A DNA stretch of 43,203 nt. Origin: Bacteroidota bacterium. GTDB taxonomy: Bacteria; Bacteroidota; Bacteroidia; Flavobacteriales_F; PHOS-HE28. Position 1 is the first letter of the stretch; each line of letters begins with the position of its first letter. Below the pieces are notes generated by a model. That model had not been told where the DNA came from. It searched no databases and worked only from the letters and a program-made list of their open reading frames with translations. Positions 33,007 through 41,476 of the stretch are shown in pieces. The DNA lies in contig JAFEAI010000008.1 of the NCBI GenBank assembly GCA_018266475.1, positions 1-43,203 on the forward strand, read 5' to 3'. A program made the position numbers and the translations under genes.

Positions 33007-34116
33007 TCAGCCGGCAACGGCGTTCAAGGCCGGCGCCTGCAGCCAGGTTTGCGCCTTTCTTTCCGTTTCCACCCATTCCATGGCGGGGTCGCTGGCGGCG
33101 GTGATGCCGGCGCCGGTAAGCAGCTGGGTTTGTCCGCCGAGATGGCGCATGCAGCGGAGGTTCACATGCAGTTCGGTGGGCCCGTCGGCATTCCAGGTGC
33201 CCCAGAAACCCGCATAGAGCCCGCGCCGGTGCCGTTCGTGGGCGGCGATGAAGCGCTGCGCATCCTGCACGGGCACGCCGCACACCGCCGGCGTGGGGTG
33301 GACCGCAAGCACCAGCTCGCCCAGCATGGTGTCCGCCAGGTCGGCTTCCAGCACCGTGTGCAGGTGGGCCACGGGCCCGGCCTGCAGCACTTGGGGGCCG
33401 CGCGCGGTGATGTTGGCCAGGTCCATGCGTGCGAAGGTGGCATGCACATGGCACATCACCTGCTCCTGTTCATCAAGTTCCTTGGCGCCCCATTCGGAGA
33501 TCTTGCGGGGAACGGCGCCGCCCGGGCGTGTGGCGGCCAGTGCGTCCACGCGCACATGGTCCAGGTTTTCCTGCACCAGGCATTCAGGGGAGGCGCCCAT
33601 CCACAGGCCATGCTCCGGGGTGAAGGCAATGGCCACGAACGCCTGCGGGTGCTGCTGCTCCGCCCACTCGAAGAGTCCCGGCCACAGATCCACCGGGATG
33701 TCGGCATTGATGACGCGTGAAAGCACCACCTTGCGCAGCGCGCCGGAGGCACAGGCCTTGCGGGCCTCCTCCACGGCGGCGGTGAACTGCTCCAGGCCGG
33801 TATCCCCGTCGACCGCGTTTTCCACGGGCGCGCTTCCCCGGCACTCCTGCAGGCGGCTGATGTCCGGGTCGATCTCCGGGAACATCAGCTCAATGTCGGC
33901 GCGGATGAACGGGATCCGCTCGCGGTCCAGCGTGAACGGGGCCGCCAGGAAGACCTGGTTGAGGCCCAGCAGCGCCGTGGCATCCACGGTTTCGAGCCGG
34001 GGATCGCGCTGGGCCCAGAGCTGCACATGTTGGCCGGGGCTGCGGAAGGCGGCAAAGGTGAGCCGCTTGCCGATGCACTGGGCCAATGCCTGGTTCAATA
34101 CGGTGGGGTTGCTCAT
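33007..34116 (-). CDS. menF: Isochorismate synthase
   Basis: This chorismate-utilising enzyme makes isochorismate, the entry point of the pathway. It has 369 residues, shorter than the E. coli MenF but usual for Bacteroidota. Visible motifs are KVVLSRVINAD, MGASPECLVQ, ALAATRPGGAVP, WGAKELDEQEQVMCHV, LVLAVHPTPAVCGVP and GLYAGFWGTW, which form the chorismate and Mg2+ pocket. I start at MSNPTVLNQALAQC; its ATG overlaps the upstream thioesterase stop in ATGA. The longer frame upstream of this ATG lies within the thioesterase gene. Confidence 0.93.
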   Translation of the reverse strand: MSNPTVLNQALAQCIGKRLTFAAFRSPGQHVQLWAQRDPRLETVDATALLGLNQVFLAAPFTLDRERIPFIRADIELMFPEIDPDISRLQECRGSAPVENAVDGDTGLEQFTAAVEEARKACASGALRKVVLSRVINADIPVDLWPGLFEWAEQQHPQAFVAIAFTPEHGLWMGASPECLVQENLDHVRVDALAATRPGGAVPRKISEWGAKELDEQEQVMCHVHATFARMDLANITARGPQVLQAGPVAHLHTVLEADLADTMLGELVLAVHPTPAVCGVPVQDAQRFIAAHERHRRGLYAGFWGTWNADGPTELHVNLRCMRHLGGQTQLLTGAGITAASDPAMEWVETERKAQTWLQAPALNAVAG

Positions 34117-34532
34117 TTTTTCAGTTCGATCACCATGTTCGTCAATCGGCAAACAGCCGTAAGCTCACCCTGTTCATTGTGGATGCGGATATCCCATACG
34201 TGCAGGGTGCGCCCCTTGTGCAGCAAGGAGCCGGTGGCGGTAACCTTGCCCCCCCGCACGCTTTTCAGGTGGTTTGCATTGAGCTCGATGCCCACCACGC
34301 CGTAGCGCTCCCTGTCCACGAGCATGGCCGACCCCATGCTGCCGAGGGTTTCGGCCAATGCGGCGGTAGCGCCGCCATGCAGCAGCCCCATGGGCTGCTT
34401 GGTGCGGCGGTCCACCGGCATGGTGGCGGCCAAGGTGCCGGGCGCACTGGGGATGAAGAGTATCCCGAGCCCTTCCACCATGGTGTCCCCTTGGACCGTA
34501 TTCGCCCAGGCCAGCTGATCTTGCGTGAACAT
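34113..34532 (-). CDS. menI: Hotdog-fold thioesterase, probable DHNA-CoA thioesterase
   Basis: This is a 139-residue hotdog protein with the PaaI/4HBT-type signature PMGLLHGGATAALAETLGS (residues 47-65), in which Glu61 is the likely catalytic residue, and a second strand motif ELNANHLKSVRGGKV. It is the first gene of the men operon and overlaps menF by 4 bp. DHNA-CoA thioesterases of this type release 1,4-dihydroxy-2-naphthoate from CoA. The assignment depends on context, because sequence alone cannot fix the acyl-CoA substrate. I start at MFTQDQLAWA; the longer frame runs antisense into the response-regulator gene. Confidence 0.82.
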   Translation of the reverse strand: MFTQDQLAWANTVQGDTMVEGLGILFIPSAPGTLAATMPVDRRTKQPMGLLHGGATAALAETLGSMGSAMLVDRERYGVVGIELNANHLKSVRGGKVTATGSLLHKGRTLHVWDIRIHNEQGELTAVCRLTNMVIELKK

Positions 34533-34615
34533 GCCGCGAAAGTAGCCTTGGGGCGATCTTTGGGCCGGGCTGCCGTACCGCTGCATGCCAATGCGTGTAC
34601 GGTTTCCGGAAAAAC

Positions 34616-34621
34616 GGGAGG
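34616..34621 (+). promoter_or_regulatory. Strong Shine-Dalgarno site of the response regulator
   Basis: GGGAGG stands eight bases before the ATG at 34630. Bacteroidota genes usually lack such sites. It supports the start at MEETTKKRLL over the ATG at 34585. Confidence 0.6.
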
Positions 34622-34629
34622 ACAACGCC

Positions 34630-35331
34630 ATGGAAGAAACGACGAAGAAGCGGTTGTTGCTGGTGGAGGATGAAGAATCCTTGCGGGTGGCGCTGCGCAT
34701 GAACTTTGAACTGGAGGGCTATGACGTGACCACGGCGGTGCGCGGAGGGGAGGCGCTGGAGCGGATCCGCGGGGCGCGCTTCGACGGGATCGTCCTGGAC
34801 GTGATGCTGCCCGACGTGGACGGGTTCACCATTTGCGAGACGGTGCGCTTGGAGGGCGACCGCACGCCGGTGCTGTTCCTCACCGCGCGCACCAACCCGG
34901 CGGACCGTGTGCGCGGCCTGCGTGCCGGCGATGACTTCCTGGCCAAGCCGTTCGACCTGCAGGAGCTGCTGCTGCGGGTGGGGAAATTGGTAGGCCGCGG
35001 AGGGGAAGGCAGCACGGGTGCCGCAGCCAGCCGGATCGAGTTCGGCGGAAACACGGTGGATTTCGGCAGCTACGAGATCACCGGCCGCCGCGGCCTGAAA
35101 AAGAGGATCACGCAGCGCGAGATGCTGCTGCTGCGCCTGCTGAGCGAACGGGCCGGGGAGGTGGTGTCCCGGGAGGAGATCCTGCAGAAGGTTTGGGGCT
35201 ACGACGTTTTCCCCACCACCCGCACCATCGATAACTTCATTGTGGCCTTCCGGAAGTATTTTGAAGACAACCCCCACGATCCCAAGCACTTCCTGTCTGT
35301 TCGCGGGGTGGGCTATACGTTCAATCCCTGA
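34630..35331 (+). CDS. OmpR/PhoB-family response regulator
   Basis: The 233-residue protein has a receiver domain with acidic pocket Glu13/Asp14, phospho-acceptor Asp57 (GIVLDVMLPDVDGF), Thr85 (FLTART) and Lys106 (FLAKPFD). A winged-helix DNA-binding domain follows, with ITQREMLLLRLLSERAGEVVSR, EILQKVWG, TRTIDNFIVAFRKYFE and HFLSVRGVGYTFNP. It should control transcription after phosphorylation by a kinase. No kinase gene adjoins it; the kinase at 10944 lacks a regulator and might pair with it. It is divergent from the men operon across 97 bp. Confidence 0.93.
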   Translation: MEETTKKRLLLVEDEESLRVALRMNFELEGYDVTTAVRGGEALERIRGARFDGIVLDVMLPDVDGFTICETVRLEGDRTPVLFLTARTNPADRVRGLRAGDDFLAKPFDLQELLLRVGKLVGRGGEGSTGAAASRIEFGGNTVDFGSYEITGRRGLKKRITQREMLLLRLLSERAGEVVSREEILQKVWGYDVFPTTRTIDNFIVAFRKYFEDNPHDPKHFLSVRGVGYTFNP

Positions 35332-35342
35332 TTTTTTCACCT

Positions 35343-35406
35343 GCGGAGGCAACCCTCCGCCCAAAGCTGCGTCTTGGTAGCAGATCAATGGTTCTTCCTT
35401 GATCTG
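35343..35406 (+). other. Two tandem hairpins between the response regulator and its terminator
   Basis: GCGGAGG (35343-35349) pairs perfectly with CCTCCGC (35354-35360) across a CAAC loop. CAGATCAA (35381-35388) pairs perfectly with TTGATCTG (35399-35406). Neither is followed by a U-tract. With the terminator at 35434 they make three hairpins in a row. The arrangement could protect the 3' end or form a small RNA. Confidence 0.5.
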
Positions 35407-35433
35407 GTTCCTAATCCTTGCAGGTTTACCGCC

Positions 35434-35465
35434 CAGGGGTCCATCCGGACCCCTGTTCGGTTTTT
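35434..35465 (+). terminator. Intrinsic terminator of the response regulator
   Basis: A perfect 9-bp stem, CAGGGGTCC with GGACCCCTG, closes an ATCC loop at 35434-35455. It is followed by TTCGG and five T residues (35461-35465). Confidence 0.8.
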
Positions 35466-35483
35466 AGGCCCCTCCCTTACTCC

Positions 35484-38237
35484 TCACTGAGCGGCAAGGC
35501 AGAAGGTGCAGTACTTGCTGGCGGGATCATGCATGATGGGCTGTTCAGGGTCCATCATCCGCTGCACCAGCGCGGTGAAAAGTTTTTCAATCGCGGGCAG
35601 GTCTTCCCGTGCGACCACATCCCGCCCCTCCATGCGCAGGAACACCGGTTTGCTGCTGGCCACTTGCTGCAAAGGAAGCAGGCCTGCCTGCACGGCGGGT
35701 TCCACCGTGTGCTTTCCCAGGTACAGCCAGGCATACATGAGCAATTGCACGGCATATCGCTTATTTGCCCCGAGGGCATCCGGTTCCAGGTCCGTGAGCA
35801 CCAGGTCGGCGGGCTTCACCTTGCCGGACTTCAGGTCCAGGATGCGGAGCATCCCATTGCAGCGGTCCACGCGGTCCAGGCGGCCCTTAATGTGTACCGG
35901 GGCCCCCACCAGGCGGGATGCCTCCCCCAGGGCGCACACCAGTTCGGCCTCCTGTTCCAGCACGGTGACCACGGCCCCCTTGCGCACGGATTCCGCCTCG
36001 CCCGCCAGGAAGCGCCGCGCGGCCTGCTCGGCCATGTGTACCTGCAGCAGGGGCTGCCCCTGCGCCAATTGGCCTGCATCCATGCCCTTCTTCAATTCAT
36101 CGGCCAGCAGCTTCCCCACCTCCCCCATGCCCTGCTCCAAGGCCTGCGGCTGCAGGGGATTGCCCAGCAACGGGCCATACACGGCCTCCATGGCGTTGTG
36201 CAGCGCAGCGCCCAGCACATTGGGCGCAATGCGGGTCTCCGGGTCCTCGCTTTCCCGCAGGCCCATCACATGCTTGAAGTGGAAATCCAGCGGGCAGCGC
36301 AGCCAATCGCCAAGTGCGGAAGGGGACAATCCCCTCTCCAGCCGTTTCCGCAGGGCTTGCAGCACCGCCTCATCCTTTTCCACCACCACCCGGGCCGCCG
36401 ATGTTCGGCGCATGGGCAACTGCATGTCCGCACGCTGCGGCTTCGCCGGTTGCGGCCATTCATGCTCCAGCTGCAGGATGAACCTGCTGGGGCCTGTGGG
36501 TTCCCCCCCTTCCGGCCACACCACCACGGCATCGCGGCATCGTTGCAGCATGCGCATGAAGTTGTAGGCCTGCACGGCATCGCCGTCCTCGCGCAGGGGC
36601 ATGCCATGCGCCCGGCGCAGTTCGAAGGGGATGAACGTGCGGCCGCCAGCCGAGGAGGGCAGGTTGCCTTCCTGTGCGCCGAGCACGATCACCTTCCGGT
36701 GGTCCAGCGCACGCGCCTCCAGCATGCCCATCACCTGCACCCCGGCCAAGGGTTCGCCGAAAAAGCCGATGCCCGCCGCCCCGATCAGGCGCTTTACCAG
36801 CAACGCGTAGGAGCGTGCATCCATCACATGGTGGTACCGCTGCATCAACTGGTGGATGCGGCGCAGCACCAGCGCAGCCTGGTATACCTGCTCGGTGGCA
36901 AAGGCATCGGCGGCCATGGCATGCCGCGCCCAGGCCAGGGCATTGTCGGCCACCGCAGGCATTTCCGCGCGCACATCCTCCACCTCGGTGAAGACCGCCG
37001 CAGCTTCCGGCGGCAACCCGTTGGCCGCTGCGGCCTGCCGCATAAAGTCGGCGGAGCACCAGGCACGGCCGCGCACCGCGGCCAGCAATCCCTGCATGGG
37101 CGCAGCCATGGACGGCGCGTTCAGGAAGGGATGGCCGAGGAAACGATCAAGGTCCGCATGGAAAAAGCCGGCGTCCGGCCTTCTGCCGGCATGCAGGCTG
37201 TTCAGCGCCTGCATGAACGCGCCCACCGGCAATTTTGCCAGCGGCAGGCCCATGGTGATGTTCAAGGGGCCGATGTCCGGGGGAAGGGCTTCCAGCAAGG
37301 GTTGCAACAGACCTTCGTCGGCAAGCACGATTGCCGTGTCCGCCCGCCCGGCGGGATCCTGCTTGGCCAATTCCTGCGCGGCGCACCAGGCCTGGACCGC
37401 CTCGCTGGGGGCGCGCACGGCCCGCACGCTGCATCCGCCGGCGGCAAGGCGTTCACCCGGCGGCACCACCCCCTTGCCGAAGCGGGCGATGGCCTTGCGC
37501 ACATACAGTCCGGCCTCCTGGTCGGGATTGTCCAGGAAATACCGGTCGGCATCCCATGCAAAGCGGGCGGTGCCCTGTTGGTGGAAATGCCGCAATACGG
37601 CGTCCTGCGCGGGCGTGAGCGCATTCAGGCCGGCGAACCAGACCGCCTGCCAGGTGCCCGGGCGGTCGCCCAAGCGGGCCACGGCAGTGCGCTCGATCAA
37701 TCCCGTGGTACCGGCGCCCATGGCCTGCAGGCGTTCATTCAGCGCCGCATGCAGCTTGCCCGCCATGGCCCAGAAGCGCACCATGCGCTGCTGGCCTTCG
37801 CTCAGCGGTTTCGTATTGAAGGTCCACTCGATCTCCTCCCAATTTCGCAGGTCGCGGTAATAGCTCTCCAACGGCACCAGGTGGGCATCCGCCTCGCTGA
37901 TGTCGGCCAATGTGGCGCCGGCCCATTGCAGGAAATCGCCAAAGGCCTGGGCCTGTTGGCCTGCGGCCTGCCGGTAGGCCTCATACCCCTCGAACAAGAG
38001 CTCCTCCGTGGCCAAGGGGCGCAGGCCGGAAAGCTCCTCCATGAAGCTGGCCAGGGTGAACACCTGCGGGCTCCACAGGGGCTTGCCGGCCTCGGCGGCG
38101 ATCCACTTGCGCAGATAAAGGCCCGCACGCTGGCTGGGCAGCACCACCGCCACCTGGCCCAGCCCGGTGCCATGGGCCGCCAGCAGCGCCCTGGCCACCT
38201 GTTGCAAGAAGGGAAGCGTGGCCGAAGTGGTCTCCAT
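35484..38237 (-). CDS. PD-(D/E)XK nuclease family protein, AddB-like
   Basis: The 917-residue protein resembles the AddB subunit of AddAB-type recombination nucleases, which process double-strand breaks. The N-terminal helicase-like part lacks a usable Walker A (VVLPSQRAGLYLRKW). The C-terminal nuclease carries GRLDRVD (Asp788) and ILDLKSGK (Asp801, Lys803). A Cys in WLRCPLDF and a CxxC in YCTFC (Cys910, Cys913) belong to the expected iron-sulfur clasp. The protein ends four residues after the CxxC, so the usual last Cys is missing. An AddA-like helicase gene is not in this window. The very long plus-strand frame opposite is a shadow. Confidence 0.86.
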   Translation of the reverse strand: METTSATLPFLQQVARALLAAHGTGLGQVAVVLPSQRAGLYLRKWIAAEAGKPLWSPQVFTLASFMEELSGLRPLATEELLFEGYEAYRQAAGQQAQAFGDFLQWAGATLADISEADAHLVPLESYYRDLRNWEEIEWTFNTKPLSEGQQRMVRFWAMAGKLHAALNERLQAMGAGTTGLIERTAVARLGDRPGTWQAVWFAGLNALTPAQDAVLRHFHQQGTARFAWDADRYFLDNPDQEAGLYVRKAIARFGKGVVPPGERLAAGGCSVRAVRAPSEAVQAWCAAQELAKQDPAGRADTAIVLADEGLLQPLLEALPPDIGPLNITMGLPLAKLPVGAFMQALNSLHAGRRPDAGFFHADLDRFLGHPFLNAPSMAAPMQGLLAAVRGRAWCSADFMRQAAAANGLPPEAAAVFTEVEDVRAEMPAVADNALAWARHAMAADAFATEQVYQAALVLRRIHQLMQRYHHVMDARSYALLVKRLIGAAGIGFFGEPLAGVQVMGMLEARALDHRKVIVLGAQEGNLPSSAGGRTFIPFELRRAHGMPLREDGDAVQAYNFMRMLQRCRDAVVVWPEGGEPTGPSRFILQLEHEWPQPAKPQRADMQLPMRRTSAARVVVEKDEAVLQALRKRLERGLSPSALGDWLRCPLDFHFKHVMGLRESEDPETRIAPNVLGAALHNAMEAVYGPLLGNPLQPQALEQGMGEVGKLLADELKKGMDAGQLAQGQPLLQVHMAEQAARRFLAGEAESVRKGAVVTVLEQEAELVCALGEASRLVGAPVHIKGRLDRVDRCNGMLRILDLKSGKVKPADLVLTDLEPDALGANKRYAVQLLMYAWLYLGKHTVEPAVQAGLLPLQQVASSKPVFLRMEGRDVVAREDLPAIEKLFTALVQRMMDPEQPIMHDPASKYCTFCLAAQ

Positions 38238-38277
38238 GGGAAGCAGCGGTGGCGATCTTTGCGCAAAGTAGCCCGCG

Positions 38278-38535
38278 ATGCAGAAATACCGCTTTCCGCT
38301 TTACCGCCGTTCCTCCAACGGACTGAACTGGTACCGGATCGACTCGGAAAGCGAGCTCACCGAGGTGCAGGCCCTGGGCCGCAGGCATGTGGTACACCAC
38401 CTGCGGGCCCATGCCTATCCGGAGCGGTTGCGCATCCACGGGTTGATCACCCTGGAGGATGGGCACGTGGAGGAATGCGGCGCGGCGGAAGTGGAGGAGC
38501 TGCTGGCCAAGTATGGAGGGGGCGGTGGCCGGTGA
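38278..38535 (+). CDS. Small conserved hypothetical protein
   Basis: The 85-residue soluble protein begins MQKYRFPLYRRSSNGLNWY and continues with SELTEVQALGRRHVVHHLRA and an acidic C-terminus (EECGAAEVEELLAKYGG). The N-terminal YRFPLYR ... NGLNWYRI pattern with a later EVQ.LG motif is one I recognise in small proteins of Bacteroidota, without a known function. It is divergent from the AddB-like gene; a CTTTGCGCAAAG palindrome lies between the two starts. The gene is followed 70 bp later by the PKD protein on the same strand. Confidence 0.72.
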   Translation: MQKYRFPLYRRSSNGLNWYRIDSESELTEVQALGRRHVVHHLRAHAYPERLRIHGLITLEDGHVEECGAAEVEELLAKYGGGGGR

Positions 38536-38605
38536 AAAGAACGGCATGGCTGCGCTTCCTCCACTCCAGGCAACCATTCGCCCTATCTTGGGGTCGTTAT
38601 TCCGC

Positions 38606-40729
38606 ATGCGCTTCACCCTGCTCACCTTCTTCCTGGCCTGCACGGTACACGGCTTTGCCACGCACATCCTGGGCGGGGAGATGTCGTACACCTACCTGGG
38701 CAACGACAACTACCAGGTGCGGCTGCGGCTTTACCGGGACTGCGGCCCGGACAACACGAACAACACGGCGCTGGATGCCACCGCGATCATCGGCATTTTC
38801 AACAGCACCGGGGGCCTTGTAAGCACCACCACCTTCACGTTGCCGGGCGAAACCACCATGCCGGTGGTGGTGAGCAGCCCTTGCCTTACGGCACCGCCCA
38901 GCATCTGCACCAGGCAGGGCGTATACACCGGGGTGATCCACCTGCCCTCGGGCACCGGCGGCTACACCCTGGCCTACCAACGCTGCTGCCGCAGTCCGGC
39001 CGTGGTGAACCTGCTGAACCCCGGCTCGCAGGGCATGACCTGCACGGTGCATGTGCCCGACCCGGTGATCACCGGCGCCAACAGCTCACCGGTTTTTGAT
39101 GACGACCCGCCCATGGTGCTGTGCCAAGGCCAAACCACGGCCCTGGAGCAACTTGCCGTGGACCCCGACGGCGATTCGCTGGCCTATGCGCTTTGCGCGC
39201 CGCTGCAAGGCGGCGACAACCTGCTGAACGTGATCCCCAACCCGCCTTCCGGCCCGCCCTACACGCCCGTGGTATGGGGCCCGGGCTACTCCACCCTGAA
39301 CCAGCTGAACTCCTCCCCGCCGATGACCTTCGGCAGCGAGAACGGCGTGCTTACGCTCCATCCCACCTTCATCGGCAATTTCGCCGTGAGCATCAGCGTG
39401 AAGGAATACCGCAACGGGGTGCTGCTGAACACGGTGATCCGCGACTTCCGCTTCCTGGTGGTGGCGTGCGCACAGGCCATCACCTCCGCCTTCGCCGACC
39501 AGGCCGACCCGTGCAATGGCCTGGACGTGCAGATGCACAACCAAAGCACCGGCGCCAATGCCTACCACTGGGATTTCGGCGTGCCCGGCAGCACTGCGGA
39601 CACCTCCAATGCCGCCAATCCCTCCTTCAGCTATCCGGCGGCAGGCAGCTACACCATCAGCCTGGTGGCCAACCCGGGCTGGCCTTGCGCCGACACGGCC
39701 TTCCACACCTATACCGTGCATGACCCGCTGCACGTGTCCTACACGGCGCCGCCCGTGCTTTGCACCGACCAATTGCCCGCCACATTGACGGCCAGCGGCA
39801 ATTTCCCGGCATCGGCCACCTTGCTCTGGAACATCGGCGACGGCGTCTCCCCGGACCTTGGGAGCGCATCGGTTTCCGCAGGCTGGTCACAACCCGGCGC
39901 CCATGCGGTCTCCATTTCGGTGGAGGACGGCGGCTGCACGGCAAGCTACACGGATACCGTGCGCATATTCCCCCTGCCCATGCCGCTGTTCAGCATGGAC
40001 ACCAGCGGCTGCCGTCCCTTGGCGGCCCTGTTCAACAACACCTCATCGGCATGGACGCCGATGCAGTTCCTCTGGCAGTTCGGCGACGGCGCCACCAGCA
40101 CGGACAGCGTGCCCCAGCACACCTATGCCTCCGCCGGCATGTTCGATGTCTCGCTCACCGCTTCCACCGGTTCGGGGTGCATCGCCAGCCGCACCCTCAC
40201 CTTGCCGGGCGCCGTAACGGTATGGCCCCAACCTACGGCCATGGCCACCGCCCTGCCCACGGTCACCACGGTTTTGCAGCCCGAAGTGGTGTTCACCGAC
40301 CATTCCGTGGATGCGGAGACGGTGGATTTCCTGGTGGAAGGCATCCACTATGACACCACGGCCTTTACACACACCTTCAGTGATGCAGGCTGGTACACGG
40401 CCTTGCTTACCGCCACCAGCGGCGTGGGCTGCTCCGACACCATGCGCATGCGCATCTTCATCGGCGACCACCTGTTCTTCGCACCCACCGCCTTCACCCC
40501 CAATGGCGATGGCCACAACGAGGTATGGAAGCCGAGCGTGAAGGGGGCACGGCTGTACCACCTGGACATCTTCAACCGCTGGGGCCAGGTGGTCTTCAGC
40601 ACCACCGACCCCAATGCCGGCTGGGACGGAAAGGGCGCGGTGCCCGGCGTTTATGCCTACAAGGCATGGCTCACGGAATACGGCCCGATGGAGCAGGAAT
40701 ACAACGGCAGCTTCGTGCTGATCAAGTGA
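38606..40729 (+). CDS. PKD-domain secreted protein with T9SS type B (CHU_C) domain
   Basis: The 707-residue protein starts with a signal peptide (MRFTLLTFFLACTVHGF) followed by the ATHILGGEMSYTYLG phrase common to a family of Bacteroidota surface proteins. The first 300 residues contain paired Cys (RCCRSP) and DPDGDSLAYALCAPLQGG. Three PKD domains follow (YHWDFG, LLWNIGDG, FLWQFGDGATS), then a type B sorting domain: PTAFTPNGDGHNEVW, IFNRWGQVVFSTTD, PGVYAYKAWLTEYG. It should be exported through the type IX system and placed on the surface, perhaps with roles in adhesion or gliding. The longer frame upstream overlaps the small gene at 38278 and is rejected. Confidence 0.92.
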   Translation: MRFTLLTFFLACTVHGFATHILGGEMSYTYLGNDNYQVRLRLYRDCGPDNTNNTALDATAIIGIFNSTGGLVSTTTFTLPGETTMPVVVSSPCLTAPPSICTRQGVYTGVIHLPSGTGGYTLAYQRCCRSPAVVNLLNPGSQGMTCTVHVPDPVITGANSSPVFDDDPPMVLCQGQTTALEQLAVDPDGDSLAYALCAPLQGGDNLLNVIPNPPSGPPYTPVVWGPGYSTLNQLNSSPPMTFGSENGVLTLHPTFIGNFAVSISVKEYRNGVLLNTVIRDFRFLVVACAQAITSAFADQADPCNGLDVQMHNQSTGANAYHWDFGVPGSTADTSNAANPSFSYPAAGSYTISLVANPGWPCADTAFHTYTVHDPLHVSYTAPPVLCTDQLPATLTASGNFPASATLLWNIGDGVSPDLGSASVSAGWSQPGAHAVSISVEDGGCTASYTDTVRIFPLPMPLFSMDTSGCRPLAALFNNTSSAWTPMQFLWQFGDGATSTDSVPQHTYASAGMFDVSLTASTGSGCIASRTLTLPGAVTVWPQPTAMATALPTVTTVLQPEVVFTDHSVDAETVDFLVEGIHYDTTAFTHTFSDAGWYTALLTATSGVGCSDTMRMRIFIGDHLFFAPTAFTPNGDGHNEVWKPSVKGARLYHLDIFNRWGQVVFSTTDPNAGWDGKGAVPGVYAYKAWLTEYGPMEQEYNGSFVLIK

Positions 40730-40771
40730 GCGACCACGCAAAACCGGGGACCTTTCCCTATACGCAACCCC

Positions 40772-41125
40772 ATGACCAAGCACGTCACCGGCATCGGCGG
40801 CTTCTTCTTCCGTGCCAACGAACCCAAGGCCCTGGCCAAGTGGTACTACGAGCACTTAGGCATCAACGACGAGGCGCACGGCTTTACCTGGCAGCAGGAC
40901 GCCGGCCCCACGGTGTTCTCGCCGTTCAAGCGCGACAGCGACTACTTCGACGCGAAGCAACCCTTCATGCTGAACCTGCGTGTGCAGGACTTGGACGGAC
41001 TACTGAAGAAGCTGGAGGCCGCCGGCGTGCGCATCGACCCCAAGCGGCAGGACGAGGACTATGGCCGCTTCGCATGGGTGTATGATCCGGAGGGGAACAA
41101 GGTGGAGCTGTGGGAGCCGAAGTAG
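40772..41125 (+). CDS. VOC-family (glyoxalase/bleomycin resistance-like) protein
   Basis: The 117-residue protein has one VOC (paired beta-alpha-beta-beta-beta) fold: HVTGIGGFFFRANEPKALAKW, YEHLGI, LNLRVQDLDGLLKKLEAAGV, then YGRFAWVYDPEGNKVELWEP with the metal-ligand Glu in the last strand. VOC proteins act as metalloenzymes or resistance proteins, and the substrate cannot be told here. The final 71 bp of the gene and the first bases beyond it (41055-41127) are duplicated at 41826-41898, beyond the first toxin-antitoxin module. This copy of the gene is intact. Confidence 0.88.
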   Translation: MTKHVTGIGGFFFRANEPKALAKWYYEHLGINDEAHGFTWQQDAGPTVFSPFKRDSDYFDAKQPFMLNLRVQDLDGLLKKLEAAGVRIDPKRQDEDYGRFAWVYDPEGNKVELWEPK

Positions 41126-41127
41126 GG
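41055..41127 (+). repeat. Direct repeat, left copy (3' end of the VOC gene)
   Basis: The 73-bp segment begins AGGACTATGGCCGCTTCGC and ends GCCGAAGTAGGG. It recurs 771 bp downstream with two mismatches. The two copies enclose the first toxin-antitoxin module. Confidence 0.95.
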
Positions 41128-41185
41128 GACCGTGTCCATCCGCTTCCCGCTGGCCTTGCCATTGTCTGCCTAACTTAGCCCTGCG

Positions 41186-41476
41186 ATGAGAGTGCTGTAC
41201 GTGAGCATTACCGACCCGAGCAAGGAGAAGCTGGTTACGGACATTCTGCACGAAATAGAGGGTGTGGAGGTTCGACGCGGCCCCGAAAAAACAAAGCACC
41301 CGGTAACCCGCAAGGCCAAGTCCGTTGCCACCCGCCGTGCCAAGGCCATTAAGCCGATGACACCGAACGAGAAGAAGTTCGTGAAGGGGCTCACCCAGGC
41401 GTTCAAGGAGATGGATGAACATATTACTGGCAAGCGGAAGCTCAAGACGCTGAAAGAGGTGCTCGATGAGCTTTGA
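41186..41476 (+). CDS. Antitoxin of toxin-antitoxin module 1
   Basis: The 96-residue protein pairs with the RelE/ParE-type toxin that overlaps its last 11 bp. Its N-terminus (MRVLYVSITDPSKEKLVTD) looks like a strand-helix dimerisation part. The middle is very basic (TRKAKSVATRRAKAIK). The C-terminus is a charged helix (FKEMDEHITGKRKLKTLKEVLDEL), as expected for toxin neutralisation. I do not recognise a named antitoxin family. Length, charge, position and overlap support the call. The antitoxin-first order fits typical type II modules with autoregulation. Confidence 0.75.
   Translation: MRVLYVSITDPSKEKLVTDILHEIEGVEVRRGPEKTKHPVTRKAKSVATRRAKAIKPMTPNEKKFVKGLTQAFKEMDEHITGKRKLKTLKEVLDEL

Noticed and set aside
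35418..38822. Very long plus-strand open frame (over 1100 codons)
   Set aside because: It lies opposite the AddB-like gene, with His/Gln/Gly-rich, low-complexity translation and no recognisable domain. It is an antisense artefact of high GC.
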